DNA from: Fidelibacterota bacterium UBA1611
GTDB lineage: Bacteria > Fidelibacterota > Marinisomatia > Marinisomatales > UBA1611
Length of the DNA stretch: 7,442 nucleotides
Assembly: GCA_002321855.1 (NCBI GenBank)
Contig: DCMX01000134.1
Location: 4,933-12,374, forward strand
Direction of reading: 5' to 3'
The notes below the pieces were generated by a model. The model made no database searches, had not been told where the DNA came from, and saw only the letters and a list, made by a program, of their open reading frames with translations. Every line of letters starts with the position of its first letter. Within the stretch, counting starts at the first letter, position 1. This document shows positions 1 through 6,764 of this stretch, one piece after another. The position numbers and the translations under genes are program-made.

Positions 1-11
1 AGCACCAATTA

Positions 12-1217
12 TCAATTAGGGTTATTGATCAATTTATTCAGTGCCAGTCCAGCTGGAATTAACTGATCATATTTTCCACTGTTTTCTTTTATTTCTAACA
101 TTATAGGCAGATCTCGATCTGCATTTATCATTGCAAAAAAGGAGAAAGTAACATCTTTTATTTCATTATGATGAATATCACCTAATGAGAATGATGACTT
201 GCCAGTGTTAAAGATATTCTCACCATATAACACTGATACACTAACATTTTTTGCTGAACGTTGACCCTTATTCTTTATGATTACTTTTGCTTCAATTATT
301 TCTGCAGGCTCTATGAGACCGTTGTTGTTTTTAAGGTCATTGATCTTAAGATCAATTATCACAAGCTCTGGATGTGAAAGAACTTTTGTTCTTATAAAGA
401 ACATCCCTGGGGGATAGAGATCATAGCCATTATATTCAGTAATATTTACTTCAAACTGTACGGTTCCCGATAATAATAGATCCTCCAGCGCAGAAATATG
501 TGTTGTTATAGTTACAATAGAGTCTGGCTCAAGCTCCTGTACTTTTTCACAATCATCTATCTTTATACCCTTGATACTATTTTTGTGATCTATAAACACT
601 TCTAATCCAAAAGCGCTACCGCCCCCTTTGTTGGCAATAGAAAGTGTGATAACTCCTTTTTCACCTGTTTCTAAAAAACGATCTCCGGAAGGCTCTCTAA
701 AACTAATATCTATTGAAAGTTCAGGAGGAAATTCTTCCTTGGGATACTGGCGGTCCTGTCCATTCAAATATGCTTTGACGTCATCAATAGGCTTGGTCTC
801 AATGAGCGAACCATTATACCATTCTCCGGATTTGACTATGACCTTATGAATTGTTATGTATCCCTGTCCGTGTCGCTTATTATCTTTGAATTCACCTATA
901 TATTTTTCCCCGTTTTTGTGATAATAAGTACCAAACCCGTGTATCTTATCCCTTTTGAATGAACCTATATATTTTTCTCCATTTGCAAAGGTAAAGGTTC
1001 CCTTTCCTCGTTTGATCCCATCTTTGAACTTGCCAACATATTTATCGCCAGTAGGATGTATCCAAGTGCCATGGCCGTTTCTCAGACCATTCTTGAATGA
1101 ACCTATATATTTTTCTCCATTTGCAGGAGAATGATCTCTTTTAGAGGACTGATCATTCGATATATTTATTTGATCATAGGCCCACAGAAACACCATGATC
1201 ATGAGAGCTATTCTCAT
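12..1217 (-). CDS. MORN-repeat protein with two CARDB-like domains
   Basis: Protein of 401 residues; no function can be assigned. Residues 1-16 form a short hydrophobic N-terminus with Arg2, read as a weak signal peptide or anchor; no lipobox is visible. Four MORN repeats of about 23 residues follow (roughly 35-57, 58-80, 81-103, 104-131) with the usual E/D-K-Y-x-G-x-F-K-x-x-x-x-x-G-x-G-x-Y/F pattern, then a degenerate fifth start near 132. From about 166 to 280 and 284 to 395 lie two related beta-sandwich-like domains resembling CARDB. Each has Glu, then ten residues later N-K-G, then S-A (E186/N196/S201 and E306/N316/S321), an exact 120-residue offset. MORN repeats usually mediate membrane or protein contacts, and CARDB domains are extracellular adhesion modules, so a periplasmic or surface scaffold is plausible. 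The ATG start has no clear Shine-Dalgarno. The protein ends in a normal TGA, so it is not cut by the window edge. Confidence 0.85.
   Translation of the reverse strand: MRIALMIMVFLWAYDQINISNDQSSKRDHSPANGEKYIGSFKNGLRNGHGTWIHPTGDKYVGKFKDGIKRGKGTFTFANGEKYIGSFKRDKIHGFGTYYHKNGEKYIGEFKDNKRHGQGYITIHKVIVKSGEWYNGSLIETKPIDDVKAYLNGQDRQYPKEEFPPELSIDISFREPSGDRFLETGEKGVITLSIANKGGGSAFGLEVFIDHKNSIKGIKIDDCEKVQELEPDSIVTITTHISALEDLLLSGTVQFEVNITEYNGYDLYPPGMFFIRTKVLSHPELVIIDLKINDLKNNNGLIEPAEIIEAKVIIKNKGQRSAKNVSVSVLYGENIFNTGKSSFSLGDIHHNEIKDVTFSFFAMINADRDLPIMLEIKENSGKYDQLIPAGLALNKLINNPN
955..1125. repeat. Exact 33-bp direct repeat within the MORN array
   Basis: Bases 955-987 and 1093-1125 are identical over 33 bp. 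They are 138 bp apart, exactly two 69-bp MORN units. Both encode the segment A-N-G-E-K-Y-I-G-S-F-K, at the junctions leading into repeats 1 and 3. The intervening unit (about 1023-1060) is clearly diverged at the DNA level. This suggests duplication of a two-repeat block or local gene conversion. Confidence 0.9.
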
Positions 1218-1270
1218 AACAGTTTTTAATTTAAGAAAGGTGATCTATAATAATAATGTTCCTTTTCTGA

Positions 1271-1300
1271 TAAAATTTCAATTGGGCGTTCATCGCCAAT
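1271..1300 (-). terminator. Weak terminator-like hairpin after the phosphoesterase gene
   Basis: Bases 1281-1300 form a 7-bp stem (ATTGGCG with its partner, one bulged G at 1286) around a 5-base loop at 1289-1293. On the minus strand it is followed by TGAAATTTTA, which is AT-rich but not a proper U-run. It lies about 60 bases past the phosphoesterase stop and about 60 before the MORN gene start, where a terminator would be expected. It could equally be a fortuitous inverted repeat. Confidence 0.3.
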
Positions 1301-1357
1301 AGAAAACGGAACATCCTTACAATTCGATGAGATATGAGATCTTTCGTGGTGTAAGAA

Positions 1358-2551
1358 TCATTTCTTTAATTCAGTTGCAGAACGCAGTTTCAATAGCGTG
1401 ATCTCCGAGGGGATCCCGATTCGTAGTGGTGGCCCCCAATAGCCAGTTCCCCGGTTCACATAGATCCATGTCCCATCATGATCATGGAGCCCTGCGGTAT
1501 ACGGATTTGCCATTTTAACAGCATATACGAAAGGCCAGAATTGACCCCCATGAGTATGACCAGAAAGCTGTAGGTCCACTCCCACCTTATTGGCTGCAAA
1601 GATACTCGCAGGCTGGTGCGCTAATAATATTTTTGGGAGATCTTTAGGGGCACCGGAAAAGGCTCTCTCCGGATCACTGTGATGGTCAGGTTTGATCTGT
1701 CTGCTACGGTAGTCGGTGACCCCTCCAAGCGTGAAACTACCTCTGCCATTTGAGATAACTTCGTGACTATCAACAAGATTGGTGAACCCTAATCGATCCA
1801 CTTCATCCAACCATGCATCAACCCCTGAATAATATTCATGGTTTCCGGTAGTGAAATATTTTCCTATGCGAGCAGAAAGGTCCTTGATGGGAGCTACTTC
1901 TTTGGCAAGATATTTAACAGATCCATCAACCAGATCTCCTGTCAGTGCTATTATATCTGGTTCTAAGCGATTGACCTGCTCAACCACTTGTCTTACGTAT
2001 CCACCTTTTACGGTGGGCCCTATATGAAAGTCCGAGATCTGAGCAATAGTAAATCCATCCATCCCTTGATCTAAACCATGAATGGGGATATCTTTTTTAA
2101 TGATAATTGGTAATTGTATAGCATTGTAGACCCCTTTAGCAGTAGCGGTACCTGTAATCGCTAAGATGCCGATCCCAGTAACTTTTTGGATGAATTCCCG
2201 TCGGCTTGGATCTATTGGTTCGTGGTGGGGATACCCTAAAAGACCGGCCACTTTTTGGCCCAGACCTATAACAGCGAACATCGTGTCCTTGGCCAGTATA
2301 GCAAAAAATGTGAGCACAAAGAAACCAAGGCTGATATAACCGGCCCATGAGAACCAATCTATCAGATCATTCTCAATACCGCGGGATCGAAAGGCAATGG
2401 GGATCATAGGAAGAACGATAGCTAAGGGAATTATTCCCCAGACAAATAATCTTAAAGGGTCGCTCAAGCCTAAAGCAGGGATAATTCTCCAGCCAACCAC
2501 TCCATGAATGATAGACAATAAAAATAATGCAACAATAAAGAAAACGGTCAT
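1358..2551 (-). CDS. Membrane-anchored calcineurin-like metallophosphoesterase (YkuE/YaeI type)
   Basis: Predicted 397-residue hydrolase of phosphate esters using a two-metal centre. The catalytic domain (about 165-390) carries the full motif set in order: D-F-H (D174, H176), G-D-L-V-D-G (D206), G-N-H-E (N237, H238), A-H-Q-P (H312) and G-H-T-H-G-G (H332, H334), so the active site looks intact. The N-terminus has three hydrophobic segments (about 2-20, 34-55, 66-88). A twin-arginine motif S-R-R-E-F-I at 116-121 follows, then a fourth hydrophobic stretch (about 124-138) directly before the enzyme domain. That layout suggests an inner-membrane protein with the catalytic domain outside the cytoplasm. 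Related YkuE-type enzymes act on lipid or envelope phosphoesters, but the substrate here is unknown. The ATG at 2551 has no recognisable Shine-Dalgarno. It stands apart from its neighbours (80 bp upstream, 140 bp downstream), so it is probably transcribed separately. Confidence 0.92.
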   Translation of the reverse strand: MTVFFIVALFLLSIIHGVVGWRIIPALGLSDPLRLFVWGIIPLAIVLPMIPIAFRSRGIENDLIDWFSWAGYISLGFFVLTFFAILAKDTMFAVIGLGQKVAGLLGYPHHEPIDPSRREFIQKVTGIGILAITGTATAKGVYNAIQLPIIIKKDIPIHGLDQGMDGFTIAQISDFHIGPTVKGGYVRQVVEQVNRLEPDIIALTGDLVDGSVKYLAKEVAPIKDLSARIGKYFTTGNHEYYSGVDAWLDEVDRLGFTNLVDSHEVISNGRGSFTLGGVTDYRSRQIKPDHHSDPERAFSGAPKDLPKILLAHQPASIFAANKVGVDLQLSGHTHGGQFWPFVYAVKMANPYTAGLHDHDGTWIYVNRGTGYWGPPLRIGIPSEITLLKLRSATELKK

Positions 2552-2631
2552 GGAGCTATTCTATTTACTTTTAAAAAAGATGATGTAGAGTTCAATGTCT
2601 GGTACACTTTTGGTATCATGAATCTTATTTT

Positions 2632-2838
2632 TTAAGTGAAAGGTAAAAGTACAGGAGTTTCTCGTTTGTATCTTTGGTATTCTTCATCTGTACCCCATTT
2701 TTCGTCTGCACTGGTTTCAAGCATATTAATTCCACTGACCTTTGTTAGCAATAAATAAACAAATATTGGGGAGATCAGGGTCACGAACTGCCAGCCTGTC
2801 TGGAAACCAACGATATTGATCAGTTTTACTGTATCCAT
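2632..2838 (-). pseudogene. C-terminal remnant of a DUF1295 / steroid 5-alpha-reductase-like membrane protein
   Basis: The reading frame ending in TAA at 2632-2634 encodes about 60 residues that match the extreme C-terminus of DUF1295 proteins as I know them: G-W-Q-F-V-T-L-I-S-P, a membrane segment, then V-S-G-I, A-D-E-K-W-G, Y-Q-R-Y-K and T-P-V-L-L-P. Family members are usually about 250-300 residues with several membrane spans and an H-P-N-Y-F-G-E-like motif just before this part. All of that is missing here, and I found no trace of it in the other minus-strand frames back to the stop of the preceding gene. The frame stays open to a TTG near 2889, with an ATG at 2838, but the extra N-terminal residues do not resemble the family. 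I read it as a decayed gene whose 5' part was deleted. A short expressed membrane peptide is possible but unlikely. Confidence 0.7.
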
Positions 2839-2913
2839 GTTTTTATAAAGTTTTGATAGGGAACACACGACCCTATTTTTACATAACAACTATTTACTAA
2901 TTAATAAGAGAAT

Positions 2914-3960
2914 TTATTTCCATTCACAAACAAAGATATTGGTATCCCCCCGCTTTTTTTGGTTGCGATTGGATGCAAAGACCAGGTATTTGCCATCAGG
3001 GCTGAACATCGGGAACCCATCAAACCCGTCAAAATATGTGATTCTCTCTATATTCTCACCATTCGCATCTATTGCATAAAGATCAAAATCGCGACCCTTT
3101 TCATCATGCATATTTGATGAAAAGATAATTCGATCTTTTTTTGGGAAGAAAGATGGACCAAAGTTTGCCGCATGATTATTTGTCACCTGTTTCTTATTTG
3201 TACCATTGATGTTCATGGTCCATAATTGTAGTGCCATAGGTCTGATCGAATTATCTGCAAGCAGAAATTCATATTCATTGATCTCTTGATCCGTTTCAGG
3301 ATAGTATGCCCGCCAGACTATCTTTGAACCATTGTGATTGTAAAAAGCACCGCCATCATATCCGACCCTCTTTGTTAATTGTTGTTTTCCCGAACCATCT
3401 GAGTTCATGGTCCACAAGTCTAGATCCCCGCTTGCTAAAGAGGTATAAATGATCTTCTTACCATCAAATGAGAATGTTGCCTCGGCATCATAACCCTGTG
3501 TGTCCGTTAATTGTTGCAGGCCCGAACCATCCAATGCTGCCCGGAAAATGTCAAAACCGGGATAGAGTTTCCAAACGTAACCATGGCTCAGATCCGGTTT
3601 GGACGGACATTCAGGGTCTGACAAGTGGGTAGAGGCATAGATCATGAAATCATCCTTCGGGTATTCGAAAAAACTGCAGGTAGTGACCCCGGCACCTGTA
3701 GACACCAATTCGGTCGAACCTGAAAGAATATCCATGATATAGATCTGATCGCAAAGACTATCACCATCGTGCGACTGGAATATCAGTTTTTTCCCATCAG
3801 CGCTAAAATACGCTTCTGCATTCTCACCTGAGAATGTTAACTGACGCAGATCCTTAAAATGTGTTTCTCCTTTTTGTATAAGATGATCCGAGTATTCCTG
3901 CTTTATAGTGCAACCGGTAAGGATCAATGATACAATGATCAGTAAATATCCTTGTCCCAT
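2914..3960 (-). CDS. TolB-like PD40 beta-propeller lipoprotein
   Basis: Protein of 348 residues with a lipoprotein signal peptide: hydrophobic residues 5-14 and lipobox L-T-G-C with the lipidated cysteine at 17. The mature part contains PD40/WD40-like blades of the TolB type, each with a P/F-x-F-S-x-D-G-K-K-hydrophobic-hydrophobic core: about 49-63, 160-174, 204-217, 269-281 and 316-332. The end (D-T-N-I-F-V-C-E-W-K) resembles the usual closing strand of this family. Blades alternate with D-L-W-T-M-N-x-D-G-S-G segments. Such proteins are predicted periplasmic or surface beta-propellers that bind partners; no enzymatic residues are evident. It starts 73 bp after the HmuY-like gene and could belong to the same transcript, but it has its own Shine-Dalgarno (AAGGA, nine bases before the ATG). 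Its role beside a TonB receptor is unknown. It is not TolB itself: there is no Pal or TolA gene nearby, and TolB is not a lipoprotein. Confidence 0.88.
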   Translation of the reverse strand: MGQGYLLIIVSLILTGCTIKQEYSDHLIQKGETHFKDLRQLTFSGENAEAYFSADGKKLIFQSHDGDSLCDQIYIMDILSGSTELVSTGAGVTTCSFFEYPKDDFMIYASTHLSDPECPSKPDLSHGYVWKLYPGFDIFRAALDGSGLQQLTDTQGYDAEATFSFDGKKIIYTSLASGDLDLWTMNSDGSGKQQLTKRVGYDGGAFYNHNGSKIVWRAYYPETDQEINEYEFLLADNSIRPMALQLWTMNINGTNKKQVTNNHAANFGPSFFPKKDRIIFSSNMHDEKGRDFDLYAIDANGENIERITYFDGFDGFPMFSPDGKYLVFASNRNQKKRGDTNIFVCEWK

Positions 3961-3967
3961 ATGTTCT

Positions 3968-3981
3968 GATCCTTGAGGATC
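3968..3981 (-). promoter_or_regulatory. Ribosome binding site of the PD40 lipoprotein gene inside a small palindrome
   Basis: On the minus strand AAGGA (plus-strand 3970-3974) lies nine bases before the ATG at 3960 and is the clearest Shine-Dalgarno in the window. It sits in a 6-bp inverted repeat, GATCCT-TG-AGGATC on the plus strand. In RNA this would be too short a loop for the full stem, so strong sequestration is doubtful. The AAGGAG farther upstream (3993-3998) has no start codon at a workable distance. Confidence 0.5.
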
Positions 3982-4033
3982 TATATTATTTTCTCCTTGG
4001 TCCGGATATTGTGCACTCTGTCAAAGATCCTGC

Positions 4034-4570
4034 TCATAATTCATTGAACTGAAAAGCGATGATACCGCTCTGATATTCTAAGAATTGAACCTTATACACA
4101 TTATGTGTTGCAAATGCGTAGATCACAAAAACACGTTCCGGCTCATTTATAGTGACCGTGTGTGTGGCCATGTCATAATGTATGACCTCATGCTCACCCG
4201 TATATTCCACGGAACTGTTATCGATCGCGTCTGACTGAAGTGTTTCCTGGTCCGGTGCTTCTGTCAGGTCATTATAGCTGTTATCAGTGTATACTGCGGT
4301 CGCAACATTTCCCAATATAAGGCTTGGCATTGAATAGGTCGTACCAGCCATCTCAACATCGATCATTTGAAAAGCAAGGTGCCAGGAAGATGCCGCTTCG
4401 GCCTCTGTCCCAGCTACCAGATCATAGTAATAACTATTTTCGGTCATATTGCCGGTTGTGACCTGAATAGGGTCAGAGATCACATCGAGATCATCAGCCG
4501 TGGAGGTATCATCCTCACAGCCTATAATAAATAGCATGAACATTATCGGTATGATCATCGTGTGCTTCAT
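4034..4570 (-). CDS. HmuY-like haem-binding surface lipoprotein (predicted)
   Basis: Protein of 178 residues with a lipoprotein signal: hydrophobic 5-16 and I-I-G-C with cysteine 18. The next residues E-D-D resemble the acidic export signal that sends lipoproteins to the cell surface in Bacteroidota. The mature part has two features I associate with the HmuY family: S-S-W-H-L-A-F-Q (61-68, matching the family's S-x-W-D-x-A-F strand) and a C-terminal V-Y-K-V-Q-F-L-E-Y-Q-S-G-I-I-A-F-Q-F (158-175). HmuY proteins pick up haem and hand it to a TonB-dependent receptor. Possible ligands here are H127, H131, H137, M134 and H156, but I cannot align them to the known HmuY histidines. The start lies one base after the receptor's stop codon with no Shine-Dalgarno, so translation is probably coupled to the receptor. 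An alternative is an unrelated small beta-rich lipoprotein. Confidence 0.68.
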   Translation of the reverse strand: MKHTMIIPIMFMLFIIGCEDDTSTADDLDVISDPIQVTTGNMTENSYYYDLVAGTEAEAASSWHLAFQMIDVEMAGTTYSMPSLILGNVATAVYTDNSYNDLTEAPDQETLQSDAIDNSSVEYTGEHEVIHYDMATHTVTINEPERVFVIYAFATHNVYKVQFLEYQSGIIAFQFNEL

Positions 4571-4571
4571 T

Positions 4572-6725
4572 TTATTTTCTTTTTATTGTTGTTTTGATCT
4601 CTATGTAGGCAGTTCTACCTATATAAGGGCCATAAGATCTATTGGTATGATCACCAATATTCTTTGATCCAATGATCAGCTTATGACCGGCCCCTATTTT
4701 GTATTGTGCCTGAAGATCGGCCATAAGATATGGTTCGATAGGGATAGCAGAAGATATATAGTCGCCCTTTTCGGGGTCGAATTCCTGAGGGAAATATCTT
4801 CCATTTCCTTTCAGATTCAGAGAGAAGAGTAGACTCTTATTCGGTAATGAGTAAGAGAATCTTGTTCCAAACGATATGGGGACCGTATTGGGAATGAGCT
4901 TTCCACTGCCATCAGTATTATGGATATAGTTGAACGTGATACTCGATGAAAGATAACTATTGATCGACCATTTTGATATAAGCTCCAGTCCTGTGAACGT
5001 GGCCTCGCTTATGTTACGATAGCTGAGCAGACCAGGCTCGATCGAGTAATCCTCAATAAGATCGGAGAATCTATTATGATAGAGGAGTCCACTAAGCTGT
5101 ATATCGGTTCTGTTGGTATACTCAACACCGAGTGTGATACCTTTGGATATCTCCGGTCTCAGGTCAGGGTTACCTCTGACAGTATATCCAAACTGAACAT
5201 GCTCCCAGTCTATCAGTGTTTCCATGAATGATGGAGCCCTAAAACCGTGCCCATAGGCTATACGGTATTTCATTGTTTCAGAAAGGCTATAGGCAATAGC
5301 TAAGCGCGGGCTGATAACAGACCTATCACCATACTGGTCAAGCCTCAGACCTGATACAATATCCATTGATGAGATCGGTCCCCAGTCGGCCTGTATGAAC
5401 GCACCCTTTTGATCTTTTTGTTGTTGCCCCTCGGCTATACGATCGCTGATATAACGGGGTCTGGATATTTCAAATCCACCGTTCAGGCCCAGAGCTTCGA
5501 GGTCCTGCGTGAATAACAATTTATATTCTCTATTATCTTCCCCGGTCAGATCATTATTTTGTGTTTCATCGTCAGTATCCATGACCCTATATCGTCTTGA
5601 ATAGCTTACACCCCGGAGTGTCTGGTCTATGACGATATTCTTCATGCTCCAGGTATGCTTTAGGATGGATTGTTCCCTATTGATATCGGTCGTATTTGTG
5701 AATAATACATCACCACTTGATAAGCGTGTGGTACCACTCTCATCCTGGGAATATTGCTGCTGCCGAAGCTCAATCGTGTGATCGGTGTTTGGTATCTCCC
5801 ATTCTATACTTGCATCAAGGTCCAGCTTGGTTATCTCGTCCGCGCTTATATACTCGAACTGTTGCCCTCTGGTGAAACTTTGGTGGTTCAGCCTGGCTGA
5901 AAAGAATAAGTTTCTAAGGGGAAGAACAATACTGCCTGATAAGATATTATTTACTGGATCATTCTTTATTGCCTTGAGTGTCCTTCCAAATGTAGTGCTA
6001 CGGTAGCTCATATTCATGAAGGAGGACTCGGATGGATCGTCTGTGATAATGTTAATGGTACCACCCATGGCATCTGTTCCATAGAGAGCAGAACCTGGGC
6101 CCTTAGTGATCTCTATCTTCTTGATCCCGGTCAATGATATCTGGTCCAGGTCCACACGACCATTGAAACGTCCCGTTATGGGCTGCCCGTCCCTTAGTAT
6201 AAGAATATATCGTGAGTCCAGACCCAACAGGTTGAATATGGCGCCCCCATCAACGTTCACTGAATTGGAAACGCCTGCCCGCTGACCGAGCAGTTCACTG
6301 ATCGTTAGAGCACCAGACCCCTGTATCTCTCTTTTACCGATCACCTCTGTGTTTATGGGTACATCCCTTAACAGGTAACCGTTGCGCATGCTGGTGACCA
6401 CCACATCATCCATCTGTAGGAGCACCTCATTCATGTGGACCATCACACCCGATCTACTATCCGTGAACGGAACATAAAGGGTCTCATAGGCTATGTGATC
6501 GAACTCTGCAACTATGCCATCTTGTCCATTGGTCTCTATCACAAAGTTTCCACTATCATCTGAGACAGTGCCAGTGTCCAAACTTTCTACAGAAATATTA
6601 ACACCAACAACAGGGTCGCCTGTTTTAATATTCAAGGTCTTTCCCTCTATTATCATCCCACCGTGTAAGAATGAACCGAGGACAAGAAAAAGTAGGAACA
6701 GGTCTCTTGTTGGCTGCTCTAACAC
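4572..6725 (-). CDS. TonB-dependent outer-membrane receptor, probable haem type
   Basis: Protein of 717 residues, the normal size for the family. Order: signal peptide (about 1-22), carboxypeptidase-regulatory-like domain (about 25-104), TonB-box-like M-D-D-V-V-V-T-S (105-112), plug (about 113-230, ending in I-E-I-T-K-G-P-G-S-A-L-Y-G-T-D-A-M-G-G and I-N-I-I-T), then the beta-barrel (about 231-717). In the barrel, F-R-A-P (495-498) and N-P-D-L (519-522) flank H509. This arrangement is known from haem receptors, where the histidine takes part in haem transfer. Energised by TonB-ExbBD, it would import its ligand across the outer membrane. The start is GTG at 6725; an in-frame TAA lies two codons upstream, so no longer form exists. 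The C-terminus ends in I-K-R-K rather than the usual aromatic residue. It follows the TetR gene by 39 bp and abuts the HmuY-like gene. B12 or another siderophore remains possible. Confidence 0.93.
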   Translation of the reverse strand: MLEQPTRDLFLLFLVLGSFLHGGMIIEGKTLNIKTGDPVVGVNISVESLDTGTVSDDSGNFVIETNGQDGIVAEFDHIAYETLYVPFTDSRSGVMVHMNEVLLQMDDVVVTSMRNGYLLRDVPINTEVIGKREIQGSGALTISELLGQRAGVSNSVNVDGGAIFNLLGLDSRYILILRDGQPITGRFNGRVDLDQISLTGIKKIEITKGPGSALYGTDAMGGTINIITDDPSESSFMNMSYRSTTFGRTLKAIKNDPVNNILSGSIVLPLRNLFFSARLNHQSFTRGQQFEYISADEITKLDLDASIEWEIPNTDHTIELRQQQYSQDESGTTRLSSGDVLFTNTTDINREQSILKHTWSMKNIVIDQTLRGVSYSRRYRVMDTDDETQNNDLTGEDNREYKLLFTQDLEALGLNGGFEISRPRYISDRIAEGQQQKDQKGAFIQADWGPISSMDIVSGLRLDQYGDRSVISPRLAIAYSLSETMKYRIAYGHGFRAPSFMETLIDWEHVQFGYTVRGNPDLRPEISKGITLGVEYTNRTDIQLSGLLYHNRFSDLIEDYSIEPGLLSYRNISEATFTGLELISKWSINSYLSSSITFNYIHNTDGSGKLIPNTVPISFGTRFSYSLPNKSLLFSLNLKGNGRYFPQEFDPEKGDYISSAIPIEPYLMADLQAQYKIGAGHKLIIGSKNIGDHTNRSYGPYIGRTAYIEIKTTIKRK

Positions 6726-6764
6726 TGGTTATTCTTACAAATGATGTTTACTGGAGAAAAGTAT

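Noticed and set aside
628..849. Plus-strand open frame of 73 codons
   Set aside because: Lies wholly opposite the MORN/CARDB gene, has no recognisable domain and no convincing start context.
2136..2357. Minus-strand open frame of 73 codons in another frame
   Set aside because: Sits inside the phosphoesterase gene, whose own frame carries the recognisable motifs; its composition looks like out-of-frame translation.
2839..2889. N-terminal extension of the DUF1295 remnant from a TTG start
   Set aside because: The extra residues do not resemble the family and no ribosome binding site is visible, so I do not treat it as an intact small gene.
2914..3960. True TolB of the Tol-Pal system
   Set aside because: It has a lipobox, lacks an obvious TolB N-terminal domain, and no tol or pal genes lie beside it.
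3993..3998. AAGGAG on the minus strand as a start signal for an extra small gene
   Set aside because: No ATG, GTG or TTG follows at a usable spacing; a stop (TAG) appears shortly after.
5785..6006. Plus-strand open frame of 73 codons
   Set aside because: Antisense to the receptor barrel with no domain or ribosome binding signal.
6514..6744. Plus-strand open frame of 76 codons
   Set aside because: Antisense to the receptor's N-terminal domain; nothing recognisable in it.
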